Positions 48,790-60,766 of a stretch of DNA of 64,000 bases are shown in pieces. This DNA is from Phaseolus vulgaris (lineage: Eukaryota; Streptophyta; Magnoliopsida; Fabales; Fabaceae): contig NC_023758.2 in assembly GCF_000499845.2 (NCBI RefSeq), positions 13,300,427 to 13,364,426 on the forward strand, read 5' to 3'. The translations under genes were made by a program, and so were the position numbers. Numbering within the stretch: position 1 is the stretch's first letter; the number at the start of each line of letters is the position of its first letter. The notes beneath the pieces were generated by a model, which was not told the DNA's origin, did not search any database, and saw only the letters and a list, made by a program, of their open reading frames with translations.

Positions 48790-49801
48790 TCAAGACCCTA
48801 ATGGACATTTCGTGGGATGATACGTTTTTTGAAAGAGACACTGACATGCCACTGTACATATACATGTCAGATTTGTTAGAATTTGCAGCTGGAGACCAGA
48901 AGCTCAATATAAATATAATTCATTTTTTTATGATGTGAGTAGTTTTACCTATATTTCAATTTACTTTATGTTAAATTATTATTGATTATGCTTTAACAAA
49001 TAACTTGTAGGTATTTGTCTAGAGTTTCTATCAATGACGAGAATCAAGATGTCTATGGATTCTTGGATCCCTGTTGTATTAATCCAATTGGAGCAAAGAA
49101 ATCCAAAACCCAGTCATACATCACTAATACTCTGGGAAAAGAGGGAAAACAAATTTATTTTTACCCTTATATTAATGAGTAAGTTCAATTATAAGTCATT
49201 AATTGTTACTATTTCATGTTTTAAATATATATTAACTCTTTTCATGAATGATATAGGGGTCATTGACAGTTACTTGTCTTATCCACGGTTGATAAGACTG
49301 TTGTGCGGTTTTGTTCCCTGCACAAGAAGTCATTCACACATCTAAAGCACATAATTGATATGTAATTACACTATAAACTTAATTGCGTATGTTACTTAAA
49401 CATCTTAATCAGTTCATGGCATGGATATAACATTCTCAAAGGTCGATCTAATTCAAATTATCAAAATCTGACATGGTTGATACTAAAGGTTTGTAATTTT
49501 TGTCTTCTCTTTTCATTGTTTATCAATATTAATTTTTAATTTCTATTGAATTATAGTGTAATAGACAATCGGGAGGCTACAAGTGTGGCTATTACATTAT
49601 ACAATGAATGATTACCATTATAAGAGCAGACATTACAAGGGATTGGGAGAAGGTAATAATATTTAAATTATTCTTTATAATTCTTTCACATATATGTATC
49701 ATAACACTAATTAATATGAACCTTATTTTGTAATGTAGTTCTTTACGAATGAAAGCTCACTACCTTTGTCTACCATAAAATATGTGAGACATGCTTGGGT
49801 A
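48790..49801 (+). pseudogene. Ulp1-like (C48) protease domain of a CACTA element, split exons
   Basis: Exon-like blocks in order: WDDTFFERDTDMPLYIYMSD (to 48937), VSINDENQDVYGFLDPCCIN (49012-49181), a block from 49257 with catalytic-type GH followed by TGA instead of Trp, a block at 49412-49487 (SSWHGYNILKGRSNSNYQN), QSGGYKCGYYI (49557-49653; catalytic Cys codon 49584-49586) followed by another TGA in place of Trp, and LPLSTIKYVRHAW (49739-49800). Splice-like GT/AG sites bound the blocks. His and Cys of the triad remain but two nonsense changes inactivate it. Such Ulp1-like genes are often carried by plant CACTA elements. Confidence 0.75.
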
Positions 49802-49856
49802 CATATTTCCTTAATTTCTATAACTCTAGGATAACTAATCAATAGTGTAGGAATTA

Positions 49857-49878
49857 GATAGATAGATAGATAGATAGG
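49857..49878. repeat. (GATA)n microsatellite
   Basis: Five TAGA/GATA units. Confidence 0.85.
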
Positions 49879-50310
49879 AATATGTTATTAGTGTTTGTAA
49901 TACATTTTTATCAATATATATAATTTGATTTTCTGGATTTATGTATTTGGTTGGCTGAGTTTTAATTGAACAGATCAATTTAGATGAGAATTAATATTAA
50001 ACAAAATGAACTAAAAAAATTCCATAAAAAATAGCAGTTATGACCCAAACTTCCATTTTATACCTCTCGGGAGGGTATAAAACAACGATTTTTACCATAA
50101 CATCACCTTCGTTTTAGTGTATCATTTGTGCTGAAGTTTGGGAGGGTATAAAACGACAAGTTTTACCATAACCGTCATTTTATAACTCATACATGATTTT
50201 TATATACAAGTTATGAAATGGTGTAAAACGACGGTTATGATAAAAGTTGTCGTTTTAGTGTAATATTAACACGATGGTCAAATAGTTGTCGTTTTTCCCA
50301 TAAAAAAAAA

Positions 50311-51463
50311 TTACGTGTTAAAACACAATAATAGTAGAACTATCATTTTATGTTAAAATAAAATAGTCACTATTTTTCACCTTTCTGCATGGTGAAGTTT
50401 CATTTTATGAAAACTTTACTTTTGATTTTTTTTTTAAATATTATAATATATAATATAATATGTAGAGTATGAAAATGACGTGAGAATGAAAATACTAATC
50501 TCAACCATTAAATTCAAAAAAAGTTAAAGAATCCGATTAAAACACTTTAAAAATTAAAATTACGCTATCATGAATCATAAAACTTTAACTAAAAAAATAA
50601 AATTTTGCAGTAGACGTAACTAATAGTAGCTGTTCTAAAAAGAGATTATTTTTTTACTTATGTCTATGACCAAATTAAATACATATTATATTATATTTTT
50701 AGAAATATAGTCGCATTTATTTATGGTGCAGAACAAAAGACTTTCCTTGTTTGAAATATTTAAAAATATATAATTATATATAGAAAATACTTAATATACT
50801 TTTGTATGATTTCTAATAAAAAAAAATTGTAGTTATTACAAAGTGTCAGCAATTTATAGAAAATATTTAACAGAGAACTCAAAATCACAAGCTGTCACCA
50901 AACTAATTATTGTGTTTTTTGTTATTTTAAGTAGCAGTGTCCTTCGACAGAGAAAAAATTGGACAATCATGCCTCTCATGTTTGATATTCTCTAAAGTTT
51001 AAAGTGTAGAGAAGAAAACATAAAACCCTAATTATACATCAAATGATAAATAAATAAGAATTGAATCATTAGTGAGGGGCACGTGTGTTTGTATTGTAAT
51101 GATAATAATGATTCTTTACAATAATAAAAAGGTCAATTTAAAGCTTAGAACTAGCAAAGCATCATCATTAGTTAATTATGGCAGACAGCAGAATTCGGAC
51201 ACTTTTTAATGTCTCTCCACTTCAAAGTTAAAAAACTACTGTTATGTAAGTGTTTTTGTTTATACATTAACAAATGTTAATTGCAAACAAAATTACATAT
51301 TAAATTTTATCACAAATTTACAATTGAAATTATAAGTTTTTAGACCTGACTTTATAGAATTATACTTTTCCTAAAGCTATAACGTTTTCCAAATCTAGTT
51401 ATATATAATTTCAATGTAATTTTTTTTTGCTGCCTTTAGCTGTTATATCCCGTGTATACAGTG

Positions 51464-51536
<73 letters not shown>

Positions 51537-52870
51537 AGAAAATTATTTGTAAATTTTACGCGTTTGGCATAACTCTCTTCATAAATATGTCCAGATATAC
51601 TGAGGACATGAATTTAAATTTTTCTTACTCATTCCCTCTCCTATGGTCGTCCATGGAGCTTTTCAAAATTTTCTTAGAAAGACCTACTTCTACTATAATA
51701 TACATAAAAATTTACAATAATATTTTTATCATTTATAAGAAATTCAAAATACATTGATCTTATTTAATATTGTTTTATTTAATTAAAAAAAATCATTCCA
51801 TTTTTTTTTTCATTTGAATAACCTATACCGAAAAGTTTCTTATTTATCGATGTTGGCTATGATTATGCTCAGTTGATACCGTCACATTTATTTAATGTGA
51901 CATGGATGAAGGTTAGTTTTATAATGTTATTAGTTAGACTAGGTTCTTATCTTGGCTGATTTTCTGATTGATGTCATTTGAAAATTCTTCTATTTAACAT
52001 TGGTAAAAAAAATCTAAGTTAATATTCGTTGAAAGTCTACCTAGCCAACATTAAAAAAACTAACAAACTATTTATTGACAAAAAATAATATTGGTGTTAG
52101 ATGATAAAAAAAATCACTAAAAATTAAAAAAAAATAACTATGACAAATATCAATGAAAAAAATCTAGTTAACATCCTTTAAAAACTAATCTTGCTTATAC
52201 TGGACCCATAAAACTCCAATGCTATAAGAAAAAACAACTATCACCATCAAACACCCACAACCACCATTCAGACCACAAAAATAGCCTCTAAAATGTCCAG
52301 AAACTCACATCAATCACCAATGAAAGAAATCGAGAAGGGAGGAGAACTCGTATCGGAATCACAAGGAAAAAGAAGTTATAAGACCTATTTTAAACAGTTT
52401 TACATTGGAGTCTTGAGGATCAGACATAAAACTCATTTACATCGAACTAACATACAACTTGATCTAAATGTTAAGTTTTACATTGGATCCCTAATCATCC
52501 GACATAAATAAGTTTCAATTATTTACAAAATTGCCATCACACATTTTTTTCGTCGTTTTTTTTCACGTCTGGCGTAAAACATTTGACATGGAAGACTAAT
52601 TTTGCATTAGTAATCTCAACTTACTACATTTCTCATTATGTAGTCATTCATTTTCCATTTCAATACTTGAAATATTTGAGTTGTAAACGATTTTTTTTTA
52701 CAAGATATATATTCTCTAAAGTTTATTGTCTTTCTTGCATACCACCATTTTGAAAGCTTGTTATTAATTCAAGTCTAGAACTCTTCTTCATCAAAAACTA
52801 TATCGTGACTATAGTGAGAATGTCTTTTGTGATAGGATTATATAATTTGTGAGCTTTTAACTACTCATTA
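50311..52870. other. AT-rich intergenic sequence
   Basis: No gene recognised. It includes the (AT)n tract at 51466-51533. A small open frame at 52293-52511 contains two related stretches (KQFYIGVLRIRHK and VKFYIGSLIIRHK), pointing to a short local duplication instead of a gene. Confidence 0.35.
51466..51533. repeat. (AT)n microsatellite, ~68 bp
   Basis: About 33 uninterrupted AT units. Confidence 0.95.
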
Positions 52871-52879
52871 ACACCGAGA

Positions 52880-54025
52880 AAAGTTCATCTCTTATCTTCT
52901 AGCTTTCTTCTTCTTCTTTGATTTAGAATATGAGCACATGCAATGATAGGCTCATTCTTCTCTTTGCATTGTTTTTTATGGAGATGACTTAAATGGTAGC
53001 AGAAGCTTGATTGTAGGAGGAGGGTGTTTGGGTGTTTGAAGTGGATTAGAGAGTATAAGTTAAGTGAGAGGTGATGGCAACTCACTAGGAAGGAGTATAG
53101 GTTTAGCTAACCAAGAGACCTAGAGAGAGCTCAAGAACAAGAGTGTGACCAAAATTAGGCAATATAACACTCTCATTTATAAGCTAAATTTTACATAGCC
53201 CAAGCACCTTGTTCATAGGTGACAATCTCGGCTAAAACATGAGGCAAGGAGAAGGAAAATTAAATTCAAACTATGGCGTTATTTCTAAGTCACACTTGTG
53301 ACTTGGCATGTGAAGCATGAGTGAAACCTTGCGTGCTAAGGGTGTTATAGGACCAACCTAGGATCTTTCTTGAGCCAATGAAACCCACTATAAATCCTTG
53401 GTAGGTTTAGAAATCTTAATCCTAACCCTACTCTAACCTATACAAACCCAAAATCCTACTCTATTTTGCCGAAATACAAAGCCTAAATTATTCATCAATT
53501 ACAAACTCAAATAAATCCTACTTTGTATTGAAAACTTCTTTGCCCTAAGCTTTTGATACTCTCCAACCCTCGATTTTTTGAATGAGACCCAAGGGTCTCT
53601 ATTTATAGATTTTAGAAAAGGGCTTCAGTAGATTTAACTTCTGCTTGGTGTAGGCCAATCCGCTCAGCGAATTGTCTTATTTTATGCTAAAGAAACCTTT
53701 TGGGCTTCCTTCGATTTAGATGTTCAGGGATTTAAGTTGAGTCCAATGCACCAGTTTCTTAACCATGAAGTCTTCTTTGGCTTTGGATTCACTTTCAGTC
53801 AAGCCTAAGCAAATTTGAATCCTTCTCTAATCAGTTTAGGTTGGCTCAAGCCTCTTCTGAGCAAATATGAGCTTTCTTCATGGTGAATGAATTTTTTCAC
53901 TCAACCTGTATGATGGAGGACCATCCCCACATTCCCAACCATCACACCTTCGACTATGAGCAAAAACAACCATAAAGCTTTACACATAATATTCTTCTTA
54001 TTGAACTTAGAGCTTTGATGTCTCC
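52880..54025 (-). mobile_element. LTR-like retroelement fragment, minus orientation
   Basis: The minus strand has a TATA box TCTATAAATAGAGACCC (near 53605) and, at 53950, an LTR-like start TGTGATGGTTGGGAATGTGG. The same start occurs in + orientation at 55609. No protein domains were recognised. Confidence 0.5.
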
Positions 54026-54059
54026 AAATCCATGAAGATTGCTTGAAGACTAGGTTGTT

Positions 54060-54975
54060 GCTTATGGGCATGGGTTCTGAGTAGATTAGAACTTTTCAAT
54101 CCACTCTTAGCTTAATCTAAAACTGAATCAATCAACTTCTTTCAAAAGAAAAGTGTTTTTCAAAGTAGTGAAAAACAACCTGTTGATTTATCATTTCAAT
54201 CGGTTGTTTTACACTTGGTGGTTTTGAAAAGGATTTGAAAAAACTAAAATTGGTTGACCTCACAGTCAAGGGCAATTCAATCGATTGAATCGAGCTTTCA
54301 ATCGATTATTTTTAAAAAATCTTAACAGAATTGGTGAATAAATGGTGTTTACATCTTTGAAATTAAGAGAGATCAAATTAGCAAAAAGATTAAAAGTTTT
54401 TCAAGATTGCAAAATTGCTTAAGGCTTTGCTTTGGTTAAGAGTGGAATAGGAACTGTTGTAATCCTTTTGTATTAGGTATGATCTTTCCTGTTCTTACTT
54501 GTATTTCATTTCATATTTGTTAAACTTGTAAGGTATTGGTGTCTACAATCAGAGGGTGTTCTGAGTTGTAGTGTTTGTGTTTCAAAGAGGGTGAGTGTTC
54601 TTGAAGGGTTCAAGATCACCTCTTTGGTGTTTTGTGTAATTTGTGGTTGATTACCTAGTGGAATACTCAGGGGTTTCTGGGGACTGGATGTAGCTCAGGT
54701 TAAGAGTGAAGCACTATAAACATTGTGTGTGAATCTCTCTATCCCTCACTGGTTTAAAATTGTTTGATATGTGTTTTTGTAAACTGCTGATAAAAATAAT
54801 CGGTTGATTCGCATAAACAACCGATTGATTTTCTGGAATCAATTTGAAACAGTTTTGTTTCTTGGCTGATCCGATTGCTTCTTCTGTGATTCTTACTTAA
54901 TCTTCATTCTTGTCCAGTATTTTCGAAAATCTGTCATTAAACAATTCACCCCCTCTTGCTTAAAGCCTTTAATTC
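54060..54975 (+). repeat. Probable copia LTR fragment (SIRE/Maximus-like)
   Basis: It has repeated AATCGATTGAA / AACCGATTGATT phrases (54199-54305, 54790-54830), a GTAGCTCAGGTTAAGAGTG segment before CACTATAAACATTGTGTGTG, and an end-like CAATTCACCCCCTCTTGC (54943-54960), all typical of SIRE/Maximus-type legume copia LTRs. Start and target duplication unresolved. Confidence 0.5.
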
Positions 54976-55004
54976 TAACACTTCTTTCTTAACCTGTACA
55001 AACT

Positions 55005-55545
55005 AGAATAGGTTTCATTCTAGGCCTTGTATTTTTGGGTCACATTTAGACTATAAAATATAAGCTAGGAAAAGTATAAGGAATTGTTACATGAATTTTC
55101 ACCAGCTGAAATCTTGATTGAAGGAGATGTTTGGCAGCACAAGTTTAGGAACCATGTGTGATGAATAAATGGTGAGCAATTAAGGTAGGTTCAATAAGAG
55201 GTTAGGCCAACTTCTCGAGGTGCTTTAGGATTAGGTTCTCTAAGAACTCTAGCAAAGAAGAGATTAGGAAGAGAGAGTGAATTCTAAATATACAGAAAGT
55301 TCACCCTAAAAAATATCCAAATCTGAATTACGAAGGTGTGTGGTACAAGCTTCCTTGCCCTAACTTGTGATTAGGGCTAGAAACCTTAGTAAACAATGGG
55401 GTGCTTCTAGAAGCCCTTGCTTGAATCTTAAGTGAGGGTTTCTAAAGTTCCTTATACTTTTCTTAGCTTATATTTTATTCTAGTCTAAATGTGGCCCAAA
55501 AATACAACGCCTAAAATGAAACCTATTCTAGTTTATACAAGTTTA
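55005..55545. repeat. Inverted repeat, ~85-bp arms
   Basis: 55005-55088 (AACTAGAATAGGTTTCATTC and on) is the reverse complement of about 55449-55540 with roughly nine in ten positions matching by eye. The ~360-bp spacer has no gene. Confidence 0.7.
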
Positions 55546-56215
55546 TACAACATAAGAAAGAATAATATTCTCTATAAAACTTCATGGTTACTTCTGCTCT
55601 TAGTGTAGGTGTGATGCCTGGGAATGTGGGGATGGTCCTCCAACACAGCCTTTTAAACTATGTATCTCTTGATTTTTCTGGCCTCAATCCACTCAGCGCA
55701 AGTCATCAGCATTCAACGATTTAGAAATTTCTCTAATACTTGCTCTTTAGAGACAATCGTTAAGTCATTCGTCATGCGCTGAGCGAATTGGTATTTTTTT
55801 ATATTTCTTTGTTGTTTTTCTCCTGTTTTTGCAATATTTCTTCAATTTCTTATTCTTCTTTTCCTTTTTGAGTCAAGTCTTTCTTTGTAAGGGCTTTACA
55901 TGCTTTTCAAGTTGCTTTTCTATACATTTTACACATAATGAGTGCTTATCTTACTATGAATTCTATTTTTAGCCCTTATCACATAATTCAATAATCATAA
56001 TGATCATCAAACCATGAAATAGAGGGTTGCACAAATTTACCAATGGTCATTGCACTATTTACCTCACTTCCTAATGTTTACCATAAACTTAATCTATTGG
56101 TTATTACTCTTTCACTTTCTCCTTACTTACACTCAAAGAACCAGATTATGATATTTGTGTAACAATTCTATAGAGAGAAAAAAAACTAACACATTAAAAT
56201 GATGAAAATAGTTCT
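55546..56215 (+). mobile_element. LTR-like fragment, + orientation, partner of 52880-54025
   Basis: It contains TGTGATGCCTGGGAATGTGG at 55609, matching in inverted orientation the sequence at 53931-53950, with ~60 bp of flanking similarity. Downstream it becomes unrecognisable. Confidence 0.45.
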
Positions 56216-56222
56216 TTATTAT

Positions 56223-57188
56223 TGATGTGAGTTGATTTTTAGATGGTTCCATTTTATGGTAACACTTTACTTAGAGTTGAGATTTTAACAATTTATGGTG
56301 AAACCTAAGGAAGATTCCCACTGGACACGAACTTAACCAAATGGTTAAGTAAGTGTGAAGGTTCACTTCATAAAGGCAAAGATGAAAAATCAATATAGAG
56401 TGATAGATGGAATGCAATGTGGAATGGAAATGGCAACAAGGTAGACATTAATGGTGGTCATGGCCGAACCAAAAGATGCACCGTAAGCATATAACAAGAG
56501 CATAACCAAAAGCAAGAATTCAAGACAAATACATATATGAAATGGAAATGAAATTAAAAGAGTGGAAGGAGAGCTTATTGAGTGGTTGTGAGAGGGGTTC
56601 ACACCATTTGGGGTGTGGTAGCCACCAAGATGAGTGAAGGGTCGCCACTTGAGAGTCTCACACCACTCAAGATATGACCTAGCCAAGAGGATTCAAACCT
56701 CACACAATTTGTGCAGAGTAAGTTTTCTCTTCAAAATTAACATGAAAAATACAAAGAGTATGACACCCTATTTATAGGAGATGGTGCCTTGGAAAACAAA
56801 AAGCAAGGGTAGGATGGGAAACCTAAAAATGGGGCTACCTTTAGGCTTTGACTAAGTCAAAACCACACCTTAGGCTTGCTCTTCTAGAAACTAGGTCAAA
56901 AACAAGCTAAAGTGATAAGCACACCTCCCTTATTATGCTATATGAACCTACTCTAGCCTATCTTGTTATTTGGACCCCTAGAGTGAGCCCAATTTATTTA
57001 CAACTTGTTTAATTCTTAAGAAGACTAGTAGGAAGAACATTAGATGCTCTGGTTTTTGTCCATTTCTCCCTTTGGTGAGGTCTGCTAGATCCTTGATAAG
57101 GTCTTCACTTGATTGTTGAGATGACTTTTCATAGTGTGAATGGTAATGTGCTTCCTTGATCATCTCTTTGTTGGCTTGGTTTGTATCA
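56223..57188 (-). mobile_element. Solo LTR of gypsy family 1, 966 bp
   Basis: On the minus strand it starts TGATACAAACCAAGCC and ends CAACTCACATCA, flanked by ATTAT (56218-56222 and 57189-57193). It has a TATA box CCTATAAATAGGGTG (minus strand, near 56770). It is the same family as 24882-25926 and 30218-32123. Open frames inside are fortuitous. Confidence 0.9.
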
Positions 57189-57193
57189 ATTAT

Positions 57194-58360
57194 TGTTACT
57201 CGAATCAACATAAATCATATGTTGATTATATAAAATCAATTTCAAATAAAAATAATACAACAATAAAGAAAAAAAGCATATATTGACTCTAGATAAAGGA
57301 AAATGTTGTAAATAATAAGAAACAAACTAAAAGCTTACAACAGACTCCTACATTCTATTAAACTAATTAACTCAATACTTAGTCAAAGAAATAAAAGTTA
57401 CCCAAATTAACTCAACATTTCCTCCATTAATTTATTGAATTCTTCCAACCTTACAATTCTTCATGGAACATATGCCTAAAAAATTATAAGTTTTTCAAAC
57501 ACAACTAAATTTAAAAAATTTGTAGAAATATCACCATTTGATATTCATTTTTGTAATGGATGGTAACGATTAGTCCTTGTTCATTAAGATCCTTTAAGAA
57601 AGATCACATTTATACATGTTTGTTTTTGTCATGTGATAAAGATTCTTTTTATAAGATTTTATGATTGAACTATTATTACAATAAATTGCAATGTATCCTT
57701 TATTATTAACATAAAATTATTTAAGAGTTGAATTTGCATGATTCACTACAAGAAAAACAACATATAATGTGGGCAAAACACAGACGAAACAACATATGCA
57801 TTTTCAAATTTCATCCAACATGATTATGCAATCTCAAAATCAAAAATTTTAAAATGGAACCAAACAACTTTAGAATCGAAAAACCCAAAAAAACAAACAA
57901 TTAACAAACAACTTCAAAATCAAAAAACTAAAAAAAAAATAATTAAGCAACATTTCCAAACTATTATAGTGTATAATTAAAAAAAATTAAAAAAAATTAA
58001 AACAAAATCAAAACGAAAATAAAAACCTAAAGATTGAAACCAAAAAACAAAATAAAAACCTCAAGTGGAGCACCTCAGGTTAAGTTCCACCCTTCGAAAC
58101 CTACTCTTCCAAGCTAAGTATTCCAATCAATAGAAGCTACCAACAATTGAGGCACGAAAGACACGAGCCACCAACCAAGAAAGAAAATGGGAGGGAGAGG
58201 GACAATGAAAATATGGGAGGGAAAGGACATAAAAAATGTGAGAGGGAGAATGAAAGGGATACTAAAAGTGATTTAGGGACTTCGAGAAACAAAGTTAAAG
58301 TAAAGTATGTGAAGGATGGCACCCCTGGTGTTGAGAGAACTATGCAGATGGCACTAAGTC
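57194..58360. other. AT-rich sequence with one CACTA-type terminus
   Basis: CACTACAAGAAAAACAACAT at 57744 looks like the left end of a CACTA element, but no matching right end was found. A-rich runs follow (57840-58050). A purine-rich segment at 58150-58270 gives fortuitous open frames on both strands. Confidence 0.35.
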
Positions 58361-58364
58361 TCTA

Positions 58365-58760
58365 AAGTAGCAAGGGTCAAACCCAAGCTCCCACCAACCT
58401 TTTGAGACTATCTAGCCCAAGCTCAACCCACACAAGTAGCTAGGGCCAATTCCTAACACCCTTTTGAGACCGTCTAATCCATGATAGAACACACTCAAGT
58501 AGTGAAGGTCAAGCCCTAGATACCACCAACCATTTTTAGCGGTCTACCCCACACTTAGCCTTAGAAAAATTCACACAAGTAGCGAGGGCTAAGTCATAGC
58601 TACCACCAACCCTATTGAGACTGTCTAGCCCACGTTTAACCTTAGAAAACCTACGCAAGTAGAGAGGGCCAAACCCTAGCTACTACCAACCCTTTTGAGA
58701 CCCTCTAGCCCAAGCTTAGCCCTAACAAATGCACACATGCAGCAATGACCAGACCCCATA
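58365..58760. repeat. Minisatellite, 80-bp unit, about five copies
   Basis: The phrase AAGTAG(C/A)GAGGG(C)CAA starts units at 58365, 58434, 58497, 58577, 58657 and (decayed) 58737. Spacing is 69, 63, 80, 80 and 80 bp. Each unit also contains CTACCACCAACC, TTTTGAGAC and TCTAGCCCA. The region is more GC-rich than its surroundings. Confidence 0.85.
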
Positions 58761-60204
58761 TCCTCCATATTTCAACCAAGCATCGATCTGACCCTTGCTT
58801 ACCCCTTCACATGGTCTAATTTTTATTCTAGTGTCCGATTAGAGTTGTTCTAGCCGAATCTAAGAGCATCTAGTCTTCAGTCAATGTTCCTTTTTGGTGT
58901 TTAATTCACAGTGTTCTTATTGTGATAGTTAGTTTGATGCATACATTTTCAAATTTATTGATATAAAAATAAATTGTATGAAGTAAAAATATATTGTATG
59001 TGTAATGTTGACTAACTATGGAAATAGATTTTATTTTTATTGTTAGCATTTATAATGTGTCATGTTGCTTATATTGATATAAGTTAGGTTAATTTTTTTA
59101 TTCCATGTTTTATTATAATAGTGACTTAGTAAATGAGTCTTACTATTGAAGATTGGACTAATTATCTTTTATTTTCTTTGGAAGTGTGATTTTGTATCTC
59201 CTCCCTATTATATGTAAATATAGTTAATGATAACACAATATATTCCATTACAAAACTACTTTCTCACTTTTGAAATACACAAAACTTAATTTGAAATACA
59301 TAAAAGTTAATTTAATTTATAAATTGTAATGTCATGATTTAATTAAATTACAAGAAATGGATATGGATATTCATTTAAATACTATACCGTTAGAGACAGA
59401 ATGGTTCTAAGTTTTACTGATACCCAATATTGATTGACCGATACAAGAAGAATATATTAAGGTAAAAGTAAACTAACAGAAGTTAAATCATATGAAAAAA
59501 TAGGTAATGCAAACATTAATTATGGTATTATCTTAATCTCGATCCAACAATAAAAGGGTTGATTAAGACCCTATAAATATGTACAACAACCAAGGTAAAG
59601 GTACGTCATTATTACAACATTTATTACATCTCGTATTGTGTATTCACTTGAACATCAGATAACCTTTTACATGAACACTCTCAGTCTGAGATCGAAGATC
59701 GAGAAGTTGGAGTTGGAAGATGAATCATCGTGACCAGAAGGCGTTACTGTCTTAGCTCCTACATAAAGTACACATATACAAAAAGTACACGTATTTTTTA
59801 TAAATAAATTATTAAAAAATCAAAATTAAAATTAGTGATGGCATGTTCAATACTGTTTTAACAAAGAATGAAACCCAAGCAAGCAAAATAAATTTATATC
59901 ATCCATTTAACTAATAAGACTAAAGAATATAACTTGGCTTAGATCTGTAGGATCTTGAGAGTTTTTTTTTCTCAAAAGCTATTGTGTTATTGTAAATTTT
60001 TGTAAGGGAAAAAACAGAACTAACCATTTTGATTTATCCTTAACCTTTAGCTTGCGTTTGGAGGATAAAATCATAGGAAATAATTTATATAAAATAAAAA
60101 TAATTTTTGATAAAAATGTATTATTTGGATAAGTAATTTTAAAATAAATTAAAATTTAATAAATTTATGAGAGTATTTTAACTACTAAATCATAAATTCT
60201 ATTA
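58761..60204 (+). other. Intergenic with a possible Tat/Ogre-like LTR fragment
   Basis: Around 59565-59720 are CCCTATAAATATGTAC, then AAGGTAAAGGTACGTCATTA and a CACTTGAACATCAGATAACC segment, similar to the R-U5 part of Tat/Ogre-like LTRs. The remaining bases are AT-rich with nothing recognisable. Confidence 0.35.
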
Positions 60205-60207
60205 AAA

Positions 60208-60579
60208 CACTACAAAGAAAAATAGAAACCAATTTTTAGAGACCAAAATAATTAGTTGCAATAGTAACTAAATTAGAGACCATTTTAGAAACTAAAAAAA
60301 AATATTTCTTAATTAGTTTCTATTATTGTTAAATAGTTTCTAAATTGGTATCTAATTAGCAACCAAGGTTTTAACTACCAATTATTTAGTTTCTAAATTT
60401 GGTCTCTACAAACCTTGGTTGCTAATTAGATACCAATTTAGAAACTATTTAACAATAATAGAAACTAATTTAGAAACAAAAAAAAATAGTTTCTAAAATG
60501 GTCTCTAATTTAATTACTATTGCAACTAATTATTTTGGTCTCTAAAAATTGGTTTTTATTTCATGATTTTCTTGTAGTG
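60208..60579. mobile_element. Palindromic CACTA-ended MITE, 372 bp
   Basis: CACTACAAAG...CTTGTAGTG with the AAA duplication (60205-60207, 60580-60582). Its left end lacks the ATCATGAA segment kept in the right arm, so the palindrome is slightly asymmetric. Confidence 0.88.
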
Positions 60580-60766
60580 AAAGTATAAGTTTGAATTTTT
60601 TGTGTGCTTTTTTTCACATTTTATTCTCTTTTCTCTCATTAAATATTTAAAATTAACTATTGTTTAATATGTTAAAAATTTATTTTTAAATATGTTTAAT
60701 TAATTTAAATATAATAAAAATTAAATTACTAAATCCAAACTAAAATTAAAAAAAAAAATATCAACA

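Larger units (their letters stand above)
48495..50310 (+). mobile_element. Fragment of an autonomous CACTA transposon (TNP2 plus Ulp1-like)
   Basis: It contains a TNP2-type transposase fragment, split Ulp1-like protease exons and a subterminal repeat region (about 50045-50300) with recurring GGGTATAAAACGACGG-like motifs in both orientations. Neither CACTA terminus was found, so both ends are lost or rearranged. Confidence 0.75.

Noticed and set aside
56390..57211. Minus-strand open frames of 98 and 77 codons
   Set aside because: Inside a solo LTR with a clear target duplication; the 77-codon frame is the LTR start read in phase with the old pol tail.
58137..58365. Overlapping frames on both strands (Arg/Glu-rich and Ser/Leu-rich)
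   Set aside because: Produced by a purine-rich stretch next to the minisatellite; no protein-like features.
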